Source: Nereocystis luetkeana (Eukaryota; Sar; Phaeophyceae; Laminariales; Laminariaceae). Taken from it: DNA of 64,000 nt. Under the pieces are notes generated by a model that was given only the letters and a program-made list of their open reading frames with translations, made no database searches and had not been told where the DNA came from. Both the position numbers and the translations under genes were made by a program. Where the stretch lies: positions 6,597,906-6,661,905 of the forward strand of contig JARUPZ010000019.1 in NCBI GenBank assembly GCA_031213475.1. The letters run 5' to 3'. Of this stretch, positions 39,755-53,200 are shown piece by piece. Within the stretch, counting starts at the first letter, position 1, and the number at the start of each line of letters is the position of its first letter.

Positions 39755-41612
39755 CTGAGGAGACGAATTCGGGAGGAAAAGCAGGACGAAAAAAGGCCGA
39801 TGAGTGAGTCACAGAAGGCGCCAGCGGGAGCGGGTAGATTGGGAACGATTGATCCCTGATCGGCGAAACGAAAACAACACGAAAATGGTGCAAACTTCCG
39901 TTCACAAATTACGATCCAGGTGTCCGAGACCTACTAGCAGTGTTCGGTAAAACAGTGTCAAGACCTAGTGTTCGGCAAGACCGAAAAGCCTCCAACGACT
40001 ACTGTTATATTACAGAAGGGGCATTTGTACTAAAACGGAAAAGCAACCGACACTACTGTACTTCGCACACCGGTTATCCCATCGGTGCCAAGCAACTTCA
40101 CCGGCAGTTCAGAGAGACCACTACTGCTGTACTATAATTTCACCGTTTCAACCAACTCACACCAAGTTGACAACAGTTACAAATTTCCTAGCGACAGTTA
40201 GACTATCTCATGTGTGTCGCGGCACATCCTATAGGGTTGCCTCCGCCTCGAGACTCGAAAACTCACCGCTGCCGCACGCAGTTAGCGCAACGCGAACCTC
40301 CGTAAGCGCGGGAAACGGTCTTCTCGCGCTTCTTCAAGTTCTTGTACTGCTTCGGGCGCAAGTGCTTGATCTGCGGTAGAAAAAGAGACGAGGTGCGTTG
40401 GGAGGTGACCGCACACAAGATATTTCTGAGCACACACAGCAGTGACAGCAACAGCAGTCTCAGTCTCCTCGTTCACTGAAGTGCGCGATGCGTCAATCTG
40501 TCGTTGAGGAACGCCCGCACAAAAGAAACGAGATTCCCTGTCAATCGCAACAACCCCAAGTGCATGTTCCACCTACTGCATGTAGTCCATGCCTCACGAA
40601 AGGCGAGGGGACACAGGTCTAACCTTATCCGCAGCAGCAAATAAAGCCGGACGATATCGGGTCAGCTGTGCTCTTCGGCGAATACGATACTGCCAGGTGT
40701 GCAGCGCTCTTCTAGGGGGGGCGTCGACGCCGAACTCTACCCAAGTCAGCACGAACCAAACCCCGGCCACGTTCTTTAAACGCCTCGAAGGGCAACGTTC
40801 AAAGCCCAATATCTCCAGAGACGTAGCGCAGCATTCAAAGCCCAACATCTCTAGAGACCTGACAATATTTTCCAACGAATCAGATGCGTATTTTTATCTA
40901 CGACACGCGAGGCTTTCAAGCTTATTACCCAGTTCGCAAAAGCGCTGCAACACCGCTTCCAACACAAAAAATACGCAGAACATACTCGCACCTGGTCCGC
41001 TTTCGTCACGTCAACAAATTGTCAGGCGATCGCGCTTTGAGTACGAAGATTTACGTACAGGGCTCGGGGCTCGGACACGACGAAATACAACATCGTCCAA
41101 GGATAAAGCACCATATCCAACTACTTTACGTACTAACTTTGTCCGACACGGACACACCGGTGTACCACGCTGTCCCAAAATATAAGGACCTTTTCGTTCA
41201 TGTACCTGGTATTTTTTTTCGACCTTGATCTAACTCTCCTCTATAGGATACAGAGTCGGTCCCACTGTTGAGCTGTGTATCTTAACCCAAAATTTCCCCG
41301 TGTTCGTGCCGATTTGAGCCTATTTTTCTCTCAACAGTATAATTCTCAACTACGGCACGCCTACTATAAAATTGAATGAAAACGGTCCTTATATTCAGGG
41401 AGACAGTCGTGTACGAGTACTAATAGTACGAGCAAAAAACTTACCCCGGGGAGGGAGATGCCGCAGTCGCCGCAGCGGGGGCCCTTGGCGGACTTTTTGT
41501 TGTAGTGCGCCACGAGCACGCCGCCGGGCGTCTTGACTACCTTGGCCTTGTTGGACAGGGTGTGGTAGGCATGGCGCCTAGTGTAGGTTACGCGCCCGTC
41601 CCCGCGAACCAT
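39673..41612 (-). CDS. RPL34: Ribosomal protein eL34 (60S), three exons, complete
   Basis: Exons 41612-41445, 40370-40267 and 39754-39673 join in phases 0 and 2 with GT-AG introns of 1074 and 512 bp, giving 117 residues, the normal eL34 length. It starts MVRGDGRVTYTRRHAYHT, then NKAKVVKTPGG. CGDCG (C-x2-C) in exon 1 and CANCV (C-x2-C) in exon 2 form the zinc site of this protein. VSRAYGGSRC and RAFLIEEQKIVKQVL are family hallmarks near the C-terminus, which ends in EKQKKKKA. It is a structural protein of the large cytosolic ribosomal subunit. No defect is seen. All three exons use GC-rich codons, unlike the introns. Confidence 0.97.
40267..40370 (-). CDS. RPL34: eL34 exon 2
   Basis: Acceptor TACCGCAG, donor CAGCG|GTGAGT. 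Encodes IKHLRPKQYKNLKKREKTVS then RAYGGSRCANCVRQ. Confidence 0.96.
41445..41612 (-). CDS. RPL34: eL34 exon 1
   Basis: ATG at 41612-41610; donor GGG|GTAAGT, phase 0, 56 codons ending GDCGISLPG. The next residues IKHLRPKQ in exon 2 align with the usual continuation. Confidence 0.96.
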
Positions 41613-42460
41613 CTATATACCGGGTACGATACACCATGTATTTAGTTAGTGCATGACACACCAAGGACGAGGTTGGCGGGGGAGAGGTGGGAAGGAAAGG
41701 TGGGAGGGAGCACGGCGCGGGTGCGTGAGTGCGGCGTTGATGGGGGGGAATGGACTTGGGGAGTGGATTTGACAGTCGAAAATGAATGGACTTCTCCGCT
41801 GGTGTTCGTTTACCACCTCGTGTATATACTCCTGGAACTGGCTCTTCCGTCTGTGCAAACCATAGTGCAGCTGTCGCTGCTAACTGCTGTGCACGCTACG
41901 TGTTGGTGTACTACACCGGTACCTGGTATGGAATACCTGGTCTACTGATATACCTGGTAGATGCCAACGACAGCCTACCCCTTGACGAGTACCTGGTGGG
42001 AGTAAACCTATAACCCTTTCATAGACTTATATATGGCAATGGGCGCGCGAAGCCTGAAAGTTTTCTCTCAAAGATATTGCCTTCAGGAAACAGCCGAAGA
42101 TGTTCTCGTACCGCCGCTAGGGAGGGGAAAAAGAGGGAAAACGTTTGATTTTGTTCCTTCCTCTCTTCAAACGGCTGTAGGCAGAGCAATTAGTTTTTCT
42201 CTTGTTGCAAATTGTCAGCACGTTACGAAAATCAGCTCGTGCGACGATGGACCTCCTATCTCGACATAAACTCAGCCCACGGACAACCCGCTTGGTGTCA
42301 GGCAAGGCCAACGAGTATAGATGACGGCCTTGACGATATCAAGTGAATTCATTATTTAGGGGGCGAGAGCTTGCCGGCGGCGTCCTACGGTTTTATCCCA
42401 AACCTGAAAAAAAAAACTACCCTGCTGGTATTTTTTAATATGCGAGACGAATCGAGAAAC
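41613..42460. other. Spacer upstream of eL34
   Basis: The eL34 promoter should lie just right of 41612. Three ACCTGGTA-type words cluster at 41918-41965 and one at 41990. No gene is supported. Confidence 0.4.
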
Positions 42461-42464
42461 TTGG

Positions 42465-43290
42465 CATACGCCTGGCCAGCGCCCGCCATAAATCACCGGC
42501 CATCGTGTAAACACGGTTACCCTAGGGTGGGTCGGAGTCTCTAATACCGAGCGCACTTCGTTCAGAATTCACGACGCAGTCGTTGGTTTTGTCGATCGAT
42601 GTCTGTCGAGGACTCCGAATCTCGCCACTTCGAACCAAACATCCGCCCGAGTTTCTTAGACCTATGCCAATGAGAAAGCAAGGTATCGATAACAAAATTG
42701 AAATTCGCAGATACCCGCCAAAAATTGTCAGAACACGCTTCCTATGGGCACGTTTGAAAGAAAAAAAAAGCGTCGAACTTTTGGAAAAGCCCGAAAAAAG
42801 CAAATCTGGGGCCGATGTTGGGCCAGGATCGGCTTGAGAAAAACTTGGGCGGTTATTTGTTTCGAAGCGGCCAAAATCCGAGTCCTTGACAGACATCGAT
42901 CGACAAGACCTACGACTGCGTCATGAATTCTGAACGGAGTGCGCTCGTTAGGGGCTCCGACCCACCATAGGGTCGCCGTCTTCACACCATGGCCGATGTC
43001 ATGTGGCGCGAGCTGACCAGGCGTATGATGAAAAAAACAATTGGCCGCTGGTGGGCACAAAACAAAAGACAACATCATTTCGGGCTTCGCGTTTCCCTTG
43101 GCATAGGTTTTATAGAACCCGATCTTGGCTCAACATCGGCCCCAGATTCTTTTGGGGGGGTTTTCCAAAAGTTTGGAACTTTCGGTTTGAAGAATCGTGC
43201 TTTCAAGCAAGCTGTACCTGAAAAGATCTGGCGGGTATCTTTGGAATTAAAACTATTTCCATGCAAGCTTTGCGTTTCCATTGGCATACT
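42465..43290. mobile_element. Foldback element with two nested inverted repeats
   Basis: Arm 1 (about 42465-42640) is the inverse of about 42865-43035: AGGGTGGGTCGGAGTC, CGAGCGCACTTCGTTCAGAATTC and TCGATCGATGTCTGTC pair with their complements. The loop of that hairpin (42640-42840) is in turn the inverse of 43080-43290, sharing AATCTGGGGCCGATGTT, GAACTTTTGGAAAA and ATACCCGCCA with more divergence. ORFs here are short and not transposase-like. Confidence 0.75.
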
Positions 43291-43299
43291 TCCTCTGTC

Positions 43300-43724
43300 T
43301 CAGTGGTCTGATCGGTTATGTTTGTATGAGCCCTTGCCGGTGTCCGATCTGGTTTTCAATGTTTTTTTCGATTTCTTCACCGTTTTTTTAGCTAGGACCA
43401 TAATTTTGTTTTTCCAGCACGCTGTTGAACCATGCGGCCGGCCGGCCGTAAAAAAAAACACAAAAAAACAGCCGTATTTCGCCCCTTTTCCAGGGGCAAA
43501 AAAGTGTTGGAAAAAAAGCTCGAAAATGGCCAAAATGGGGTATATATTCTGACCTAATTTTAGTATTGAAAATTAGTTTTTTTTCTCTTTGCATCTGCTT
43601 CGTCTGCGCTGTATCTTTCAACAAAACCCGACTATAAGGTCATCGTCAACGCCGGTCCACCCAAACAAAAAATCGCCCATAACCGACCAGACTTATGAGA
43701 CAGAGGAAGCGCATACGTAGGTAG
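43300..43724. other. Non-coding spacer
   Basis: A-rich and T-rich ORFs only; GGCCGGCCGG at 43437-43446 is a notable palindrome. No supported feature. Confidence 0.35.
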
Positions 43725-43818
43725 GGTTTTTTTTAGGACTGCACTTCCGTTTTGGGGACGAACTACTTGAAATTTGAGTCGCCCTTGTCCCCAACACGGG
43801 ACTGCAGTCCTGAAAGGA
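43725..43818. mobile_element. M2 MITE copy 4
   Basis: AGGACTGCACTTCCGTTTTGG and ACACGGGACTGCAGTCCTG arms around ACTTGAAATTTGAGTCG. Confidence 0.8.
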
Positions 43819-44261
43819 GGACAACTCCACCTTCCGCGCTGGGCAATAACTACTTGGAAATAAAGGAGAGGGAAAAAGGTGACACTCCTAAGCGAGTGGG
43901 CAAGTCGAGTACTTTAGTACGTACAACAGCAGTTGGATGTAACGTAAATAAGGGCGTTGAGTTCGCACAGGGATGCGACCGAATTTTAGCGCTTGATTTC
44001 TTCCAGATTCGGAGGCTGTTGATATCATTCGGACACGCATCTGGTCGAGAGCCTTCCGTCAATATAATGTTCGACCTTGAGTACGTAGCGCCCTTTCAAC
44101 GGTGTCGAGAAAACGAGCGCCGAAAAACGATCGCACGCCTGTGCCAACTCAACGCTCTTATTTACGGTACTACCACGAGAGTGCCCTGTCTTTCTGAGCA
44201 CGGGAAGATTTCTCCTTCAGCAGCACAACCTTACAGGGCCAAACACGTACGACATAACCCG

Positions 44262-44345
44262 TGTAAGACTGCAGTGCCGTTTCGATCTCACTCAAGTCAA
44301 ATTCCCAAGTATTTTGTCCCCAACACGCGACTGCAATCCTAGAAG
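44262..44345. mobile_element. M2 MITE copy 5 (diverged)
   Basis: AAGACTGCAGTGCCGTTTCG and CCAACACGCGACTGCAATCC arms. Confidence 0.7.
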
Positions 44346-44413
44346 ATATAAAGCCGGACACAGCGTACTAATATCAATAGGAGTACTCATCACACGAAAC
44401 TACGTAACTAATC

Positions 44414-44510
44414 GGGGTTCTCGCGGAGAGGTGACGTGAATTCAGTACGTCTGTGATTGGAGGGGTTCTCCCAGAGAGGTGACGTGAATTCAGTACGTCT
44501 GTGATTGGAG
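44414..44510 (+). repeat. 48-bp tandem duplication
   Basis: GGGGTTCTCGCGGAGAGGTG, ACGTGAATTCAGTACGTC and TGTGATTGGAG are repeated head to tail with two substitutions. Confidence 0.92.
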
Positions 44511-44744
44511 TCCAGGACTACTATCCAACCTGTCTATTTACGAGATGTTGGATCTGCTACTATCTGTGGTATGATACCACACTCCACACACCGCAATATT
44601 GAACGAGACCGGCTGTGTCGATTGTTCATCGTGAGAGCACGAAGTTGCGCGGCTATCAGATGTACGTGCACTCGCATGCATAGGTGTCGCAAGCAGGTAG
44701 AACCACACGTGACGGAGGACTTTGGTTTATCCAATACCATCCTG

Positions 44745-45125
44745 CTCGTAGCGGCCCTTCACCCCGCTCTGTAACTACTATACCAGGGTACTCGTCAAGA
44801 TGCAGTGAAAGAGACAAACGTCTTACATATATGGAAGGCAACGGATTTCGAGCGTGGGGGCGATGCTCGGATGAAGCCGCCACGACCACGTAGGAATATG
44901 TATCATCAGTTACGAGAGAGCTCCGACATATTTCCAGCTATTAATGCACGTTGCGGCCGTCCACCCCGCTCTGTAATTACTCGTCAACATGGTGTGAGAA
45001 GAGACAAATATCTTGTGCTCGTACATCGAAGGCAATGGATTTTGCTTGGGGGCGATGCTCGGATGGAGGCGCTACGACGAGTATCTACCACCAAGGTATG
45101 AGAGCTCCCATATATTGCCAGCCAT
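44745..45125 (+). repeat. Tandem duplication, about 200-bp unit
   Basis: CACCCCGCTCTGTAACTACT, GAAGGCAACGGATTTCG and GGGGGCGATGCTCGGATG recur about 200 bp later with moderate divergence. Confidence 0.8.
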
Positions 45126-45129
45126 ATAA

Positions 45130-46974
45130 ATCCAGGCATTTCTTGTCTTTTACCTGGTCCCTGGTAGAGGGCTTATTATGTACCAGGTACAAGGTACAAT
45201 GGTGCAAACTAGACCTATCGATACCCTGCGATGTCACACACCTACCACTATTCTGATACCCACAAGCCCACCAGAACAGAGCTATGGAGTAGCACACACA
45301 CAAAATCACTACCAGGTATCTTCTACACTAGGCAAGGGCACACCCGCATCTCGTATAGCATTGCATGGCTCCTGGGTAGCCGCAGTCAACCCTGAACACT
45401 TGTGAAGGGCGTTTCTGGAGAGAACCTCCGATACGGAGTTTTGAACACCTCTAAACCAATCTTGGCTAGGCGATCTCGAGCGAGAGGGCGTTGAATGCCC
45501 CACGGTCAAGCCGCACCAAAGAAAGGTTTACTGGGTATCACCGCATTTTCGGAACCTGCGCGCTGCACGCGTGCATCCCTCGGCCAATGCAGCAAGAGTC
45601 GCTAACGTTACGCGTGAACCACCGAAAGCTATGCTGGCCCTGCTCTTCCGCTCGTTTTTTCCTGTCCAATCCCTGCTTTTTTCCCCTCGTCAATTTATGT
45701 TTCGGCGCAGCACGAGCCTCCGACTCAGCAAGAGGAATCCCGTACGAGGGGCTGCTAATCTCCCCCTCCTCGCGGTTCTCACCTTCTCAGTCCAGCCCTA
45801 CTTGCTGCTCCGGAAATGTGGTGCTCGTCCGTACAACACAATCGGAAGAAACACGCCTTTGGGGCAGGGGATCAAACGTCCCCTCCCCCCTGGCAATAAT
45901 GCAACTAATATTTAGCGAATTTCCTCAGGGCAAAAGAGCTCCCGTCCCGACATCCCAACTTTCCGCCTACGAGTGCTTCGTCCCTTCGCACTCCCAGGCC
46001 AAGCGTGTCCTACGTTGGTGAGCTGCATCTGTTTGTACTCGTGAATTCGTCCCTCTTCATAGTGTTTTTTCTAAAGCTCACCCGTTTTGGGTGCAACCAA
46101 ACGTACCTCGCTATATTTTTTAATTACTTACAAATTGAATTGTTGAATCAAGAGTATTTATTATACAAAAATAGAGACGTTAAAACCCAGAGCAGACGAC
46201 AAGCAGGCAGTCCGGTCGACCCGCCTCGGCGGTGACATGGCCTCGTCCTACGTGCCCCTTCCTAGTCTCGCTCGTGCCCATCCCTGCCGCGGATGCTCAT
46301 GCTTTTGGTTTTATGACTATTCGCGAGACATACAGACACAAAAGTACGGAAATGTGGTTCGTTTTGGTAGTGGTTTCGGCCCCGGACCCGACAACCAAGT
46401 CCAGAAGAAATCCACCTCACCCTACGAACCCGCTTGTTGTATCATAGTCGACCTTCGCGACCTCTACGAGCATACCACGCGTCACTCCCAACCCCATTCC
46501 GATTTCGCCAGGCTCACGTCATGCCACCCCTCCAATTCCCATCGCGCCTCTTTTCGCCAACCCCCTGCCCCGTTTCCAACCATCCGCATTGGCTTTGCTT
46601 GCAGCGCGGCTCATTTTTTGGGGATCATATAATTTCTCCTCACCAACTCGGCTCCACTTTTTTTCGCCTCATCATTCCTGGTCCCTGGATCAAACTTTTT
46701 GGTTCAATTTTTGTTTTTAAAGCCAGGCAGAGAGTTGGAGTTGGAGCTCGAAGTCACACGCGGGGGTTATCGTAGGCGGGACAGACAGGCAGGAGAGGGA
46801 CACAGGCAGGGGTTTAGTAGCACTACGACATACGCGTGGTAAATAACCTCCCGAGTAGCTCAACACCACAACAACCAAAAACCACGCAGTAAGTAGAGTA
46901 CGATAGGCTCCCACCCTATTCTTTCCGTAGCTACAGCAACAGCAGGAGCAGCAGAGTCAGCCAGTAGAGCCACA
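45130..46974. other. Upstream region of the RBR ligase gene
   Basis: GC-rich ORFs at 45490-46780 show no domain and are not conserved in frame. The promoter and 5' UTR of the RBR gene should be near the right end. No clear core element was identified. Confidence 0.4.
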
Positions 46975-47222
46975 ATGGAAGACGAGCGGGGAGATGACGA
47001 GTACGACTACGAGTACGAGGACGATGACATCGACGACGATGATATGGCGGCGGGGATGGACTCTGGGGGCGGAGCAAGCGCCGCTCCCGCGAGGAGCGCC
47101 GGGGGGGCGTCCTCCGCGGCCGCTGCAGAGGTTGACCTCGCTCTAAGAGACGAGACCGCTGTGGCTTTCGTCGACCAGGCGCAGCTCAAGGTCCTCATGT
47201 CTAAGGTCGTCGCTGACATCAG
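46975..47222 (+). CDS. RBR ligase exon 1
   Basis: ATG with CACA upstream (CACAATGG). Very acidic first 24 residues, then a Gly/Ala/Ser stretch and QAQLKVLMSKVVADI. Donor ATCAG|GTCAGT, phase 2. Confidence 0.9.
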
Positions 47223-50200
47223 GTCAGTCATTTTGTCATTTTTCCGTCATCACGTACGAGCCAGGTATCATTTTGTTTTCGTGACGGATTTTGGTCGATT
47301 TATGGCAAGGAAAAGGGAAGGGGCGGACCTGCTGTCATTCCTAAGCGATGGGCAATTGGCAACACGCTCGCAATAATAGGAGGCAAAATCCGAAGTCCAA
47401 CATATTCCCTTTTTTTCCGTACATCTGTGTCCGGAAAAGTAAAGGAATGTAAAACCGTTTGGGTGTTGAACATATCAACACTGAAACGATCCTTACGTTT
47501 CCACCGGACGGAGTGGTACCTGGTACAGCATGCATGAGACCAGCTCTATGATGAGAGCTGATGTTGTACGTCCAGTACGTAAGAACCCTCTCGGGTGTTT
47601 TGTGTCGTTGGCAAGGAACGTGGAGCCTCTTGGCGAAGCTCTTCGGCTCAGAGCTTTGAATATATTTTTGGTAAACATCGACATGTACACCAGTCCGTAC
47701 TTGTCAAACTGCTACTGCTGTATCCTGTGCCTCAAGCCTCTATTAATAACTGTCTTGAGATCTTCGTTTGTATGACCTCTACTATGTTCAAATATCCTGC
47801 TGCCTCTTTTGAGAGCGATAGGTACCAACAACTTGTCAAAATACCATTCAAATACGTTGACGTTGGTGTTATGGGGTAGTCTTTGTATCCCCGCCGTGCC
47901 TGGATTCGGGTTCGAAACAGGTACGAAGGTACAGTCTTTTTTATAGGTTACGGCAGTGTTAATAGTATTCATATACCTCAGATTCGCCTTATTATTGCAG
48001 CATACAATATTGGTCATTTACCGGTACATTTAGTGCCGGTACTTATTATATAGTGCCTGTGTCAGAACTAAATATCGAAGAGAACTCACGGGGCATGCTA
48101 TCAATAGGTAGCCGTAGTCTCGCGGGCGCACGACAAGAATAACCAAACAAACATCACGCTCGGAATAAGGTCATTCTATGAAAAACGAAATTTCTGGACG
48201 AATTTACGAAAAGCATTTTGTTTGTTTAGTTTCGTTTTTCACTTGGTTTTAATACACCTCCCTGTCTCGGTCTCGATAATGGATATTTTACGGCGGTAGT
48301 GGGTTGTCGGATTTGTTTTACGCGCACTCGGACTATTATTAGGAGGTTAATCTAACCCTTTTAGAACTGCTGTCCCGTTTTCGGGGCAAACCACTCAAAT
48401 TGTAAGTAGTTTGTACCCAAAACGGGACTGCGATCCTAAAAGGGTTAAAGTCGCGGTGTTACCCCAAGCCAACACCTTGCATTTTCGTCTCCCCGAATTC
48501 GGAAAATAATTAATTACCTTCATTTTATAAAATGATGAAATACGTCAGCTGTGAGTTTGAGTTGAGTTTTAATTACCTTCATTCCGAATACGATTTTATT
48601 TAATCACACTTTTCTTTATACCCACGCAAGAAACCAATTTGCTTCCATGTTTAGTTTACAGGAGACTCGCAGTCGCACGCCTGTAGAAATTTGGGTGATT
48701 ACGTAGCTATACAGGGGGGTGATGTGGATACCTTCCCCTACGTGTACTGTACCGCCTCGTTATGCACAAGTTCAAGGTTACCCAATGCCTGTCTTATCAC
48801 TTCGTTCTGTGTAGACCCGAGGTAACGACCCACCTCATACGCCTCCTCAACCGCACTAAAGAGGAACCTGCCCGGGACGTTCCCGCTAGTTCCCGCCCCA
48901 CACTGATGAATAGCTGAATAGTCAAAAGATAGGACAGCAGTACGATGCAGTAGTATTATCCCATACCTTCCAGGAATTAAAATGCGGAACTCTTCGCGCC
49001 ATAATAACGAAGGAACTTACCGTTGGTAGGGCCGGGCACTGCCGAGCAGGATGTACTGGAAGCAGTGTAGCTACTGACTGAACCGGGCACTATATTCGCC
49101 AGAATTTTTTTTCTCTCGTGTCCAAGAAACACGCCACCTTATACGTCCGTACTACATACCAGGTACCAGTACAAGAGTGCGTTTACGTACGTAGGCATCG
49201 TTCCTTCGTTTCCTGGGATGTCTTTTTTTTTTTTTTTTTTTTCTGCCTCGTTTGTCTGTGCTTTCTTGTGTTAGGTTTCCCGGTGAGAGCCTACTACCCC
49301 GTGCCTCCAAAGGATGGGAGAGATGGAGTAACATTTAATTGTTGATACCAGATTGATTAACAAAAATATGCCTTCGAAAAACCATTAAACATCAAGATCG
49401 TCGCATCATTGCCACACGTTGCGTAGATTTTTCTCTTGGCTTTTTTCGTTATTGATTTTTTCTGTGTCGATTGTCGACGATGACCGCCAACCACCCCCGG
49501 CCAAATGCCATTTTGACCCCCGATTGTGACTGGAAATGTATAGCGAAAAAAACTCATTTCTTTGTAGTCCGGCGCGGCGCCTCCCCATCAACCGGCGGGG
49601 TCGATAGGCCAAGCTACGTAGGCTCGGCCAGGATGGCCAGTATATTGTTGAAGTCCAGTATACTGATTGCTTTTGACGACAGCATAATCGCTACTGACTT
49701 GAGTCAGCCAGTGCCCAGCCATAACCGTTGGGGATTGGGGAAGGGGAAGGAGCGCCCGCCATGTGACCCCGGGTCTACGTTACAAACGTTACTGCTATTA
49801 GTATGTGCCATCTACAAGTAGGGCGAGGGTGACAGATGGGATATATATTACTTGAAGCATGTGTAGGTAGTCAGTGATCATTGCTTTGTTCGGCCTTTTC
49901 CCCCAGGCCTCTGGTACTCGTTGTGTACTTAGAGCAGTTTTTTTTATTGCTTTTTGTTTTTCGGGTGGATTCGCAAGCAGTACATCACGCACTTCAGATT
50001 CCCAGCGTCGTTCGTCTTGGGTACAGCTTGTCGTGCACTCTACGTAGTGGTATTATGTTTTATAAAATACAAAATAACAGCTGTGAGATCGAGGATTCGA
50101 TCAAAACTCGTCTTCGCAAGCTGTGTGTGATGCTGGATCGTGCGTGTTACGCACGGGTTTTATTTGGCCTCGTGCAGGAAATGCATTCAAGTATCACACC

Positions 50201-53200
50201 AAGCTTGCAAATGTGATCCTGGAGGAAAGTTTAGTTTTGATCTCTCACAGCTTCGGCTTATTCTACTTTTTCTTCATATATTGGCACCGGGCATTTACGA
50301 GTACGTGTGTTTTCTCGGTAGGCTTGTAAGCAGTCGTAGCACTCTGTTCCTAAATGTGAAGACAGTTTGTATATTAATATTCGGTCAAACCGGTGCTTAC
50401 GTTTAGGGACAGATATTTCCCTAAACATAAGGGCGGTTTGTATATTAATATTCAGTCAAAATGGTGCTTATATTTAGGTACATAGTTGGCACATAGTTAA
50501 CATACCAGGTACTTGCTTGATTTGATAATCCTGACCTTGTTCGTCTAGAGTACGGGTAGGTGTTGCTGCTCTCTAGATGTCACTTTTTATCCCCCGAACC
50601 TCTCCTCTCCCCTCTTTCTCGTTCGGTGGTGGCATGTCTTTCATTTATGTACTCGTACGAGCATTGAGGGCATGCCGGTACGATCATGTTACGTACGTAC
50701 GTACGTACGTACGTACAACAACTACGAAAAGTTGGCTGTTTGATGTTCTCATCGTTCGGTCGGGTTTTGATCAGTTCATCCGCCTATTGTCCCGTCCCCG
50801 ACACTTTTTTCTTTTTCTTTCATGCGTGCTTGTTGTCCTTCGTGTTGGTGCCTGCCCTTGGCCTTACGCAGCGAGACCGTCAATATATCTGCGGATGCAG
50901 CCACGGCGTTGCTTCGACATTTCTCCTGGAATCGCGAGCGCTTATTTGACCAGGTGAGGCCCCACTCCAAGATCCCCAGCTATACAATATTCAGTATCCA
51001 TTTTTGCTTGTCTCAGTGTACATGTGGTGTGTGAATGTATTTATTTTTTGTGACTGCTGCCTGCTGCTGCTGTGCTATTTGCAGCAACAAGTCAGTTGTT
51101 TGGCTCTATGGGCACACTAGCCCTAGCCCATTGGATTGACCTCGTCTTCAGTCTACGTTGTTGCCGATACCGGTAAGTCTCGTGCGACCATACATCAGGC
51201 GTCAGGAGAGTAGCCGTAGCAGGCAGCACGACCCCGAGATGATGTAGGTACCTCGTAGTCTTTTCAGAAATGAGGGTTGGACAAGTTTCACCGAGCCGCG
51301 GCCCTATGCAACTTTATTCGCTCTTTGTGGACGCGGTGCAAAATCGTTAGTGGGTCGCGCGGCGCCGCAGAGGTGTAATGAGGCGGTAGACGTCGATGTA
51401 CGTAAAACAGCGAGTGTTTTGTGGTAGAAAATCTCCTTTTGATAGTGTTATCTGTTGATACGAGTAATGCTGTACGCATGCGTTAGAACTTGCAGCAAGG
51501 GATGCATCTTAAACAGCTCTAGCGCCACGCACGTGGGCGTGGGTGCCGAGCCTCTAAAGTTTTTCCCGCCTACAGCTAGTAATACGGGACACCTACAAAT
51601 GTTTCAGAAACAGCATTATAAGAACAGCAAGCTGAGGTTTTTTAAAAATGCAGGCCTCCCCCTGCATATATATATTTTTTCACCCTCTACCCTCCCTGGG
51701 GCGAAACCCCGACGCCTTGAGGTCGCCCTGCTGCTTCTCCCCCTGACCTTCGCTGTTACAGTAACACCTTTAATTCGATTTCCGCCGTTATCGGATCGAT
51801 TTCTGCCTGGTGCAAGTAAGAACGAGCTCCGAAAGAAAAGAGACGCATCAGATGGAAAAATAAGGAATCCAGCCTGAACCCGGATTCCTGTTTCTTATGT
51901 CCTGGACGGCTGTTGTACTCGTGTACCCGGTAGTTACAGTGAGCAGTTTATGACATTTGTACTCGCATAGCATTACCCCCAGCACTTTCAGTGTTTTCGC
52001 CGCCCGTAGTACTATACCATACTCTCAGTACTCGGGAGTAGGAAAGTACACTGGGAGCATCTGTGCAACGTTCCATCGGAGCCTCGGTCTCGTGATGAGA
52101 GTTCTATTCCCATGTTCTTTTTATACCTGGTACGAAGTATATATATATATTGGATGTACTGATAGAAGGTTTATCGGAAGCTAGATGTCGTGTATTTTCA
52201 TTTGTCGTACGATACGCCCATGTTCTACATGTGTATAATTTGTGTTCTCGGTTTTTACGTTTCGGCATGCCACCAGCAGGAGGGAGCTCTAGAAACGAGT
52301 GCACAAAGTAGTTGGGCCCAATTCTGTATGTCACGTTTTTTCGCATTTTTTTTGTTTTTGTAAATACTTATTATCAACGCACCAGACACCTGTTTCTGGT
52401 ACCTGGCGTATTGCCTACAGGCGTACGAGTTACGTACTGTATTAGCGGATACTGAAGTTGTGCTAAATCTAAAAAAGGAATGAGGCTCTTGGTATTTATC
52501 TCGGGCTCAGGATAGCGTGAGAAGCTGTTGCTATTTTTCGTGTGTTTGTGTGGCATATATACAGCAGTAGCAGTCCGGGTCCTGGGTCGGGTTTGTGCTC
52601 GGAGATGTTTGGTTGCCTTCTGCCTGCCCAAAAGCTGCCTGGGTACCCGCCAGTGGGAGCAGGAGCTTAGGCATCTGTCTCTTGTCAAAATATTGCAAAT
52701 GTGCGAAGATGACACTTTCGACCTCTGACTGGATGCCCCGTCTAGTTGTTAGTTTCCGTGCTGTTTGTGTGGCATACATAGAGCAGTAGCAGTTCAGGTC
52801 CTAGATCGTGTTTTGTGCTCGAACGTGTTTGGTTGTCCCCTGCCTGCCCAAAACCGCCTGAGTACTCGCCAGTCGGAGCAGGAGCTTAGGCATCTGTCCC
52901 TTGTCGGAACATTAAACATGTCCGGAGACACAACACGTTCGACCTCAGATGGGATGCCCATCTATTTGAGACTTGATGTTTGAGCTGTGACTTGCGAAAA
53001 ATAAGTTTCTTGTCGAACTAATTGTTATAATAGCATGTTCCCGGAGGTGCGGACTATTCAACCTACTGGGTTTCCACACTTGTAGGAAGGATGGTTCAAT
53101 GCGGGGTTTTGGGCGGGGCGGGGACAGTCGGACGGGTACGTAGGCCTGATTTGGCGCGCTTCGCTCGCGTGACTTACAAGTCGGGGTGGCGGTGAGTTGG

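Noticed and set aside
40589-41228. ORFs of 114-198 codons
   Set aside because: They lie within intron 1 of the eL34 gene and show no domain.
43752-44342. ORF of 196 codons
   Set aside because: It begins inside one M2 MITE and ends inside another; no recognisable domain.
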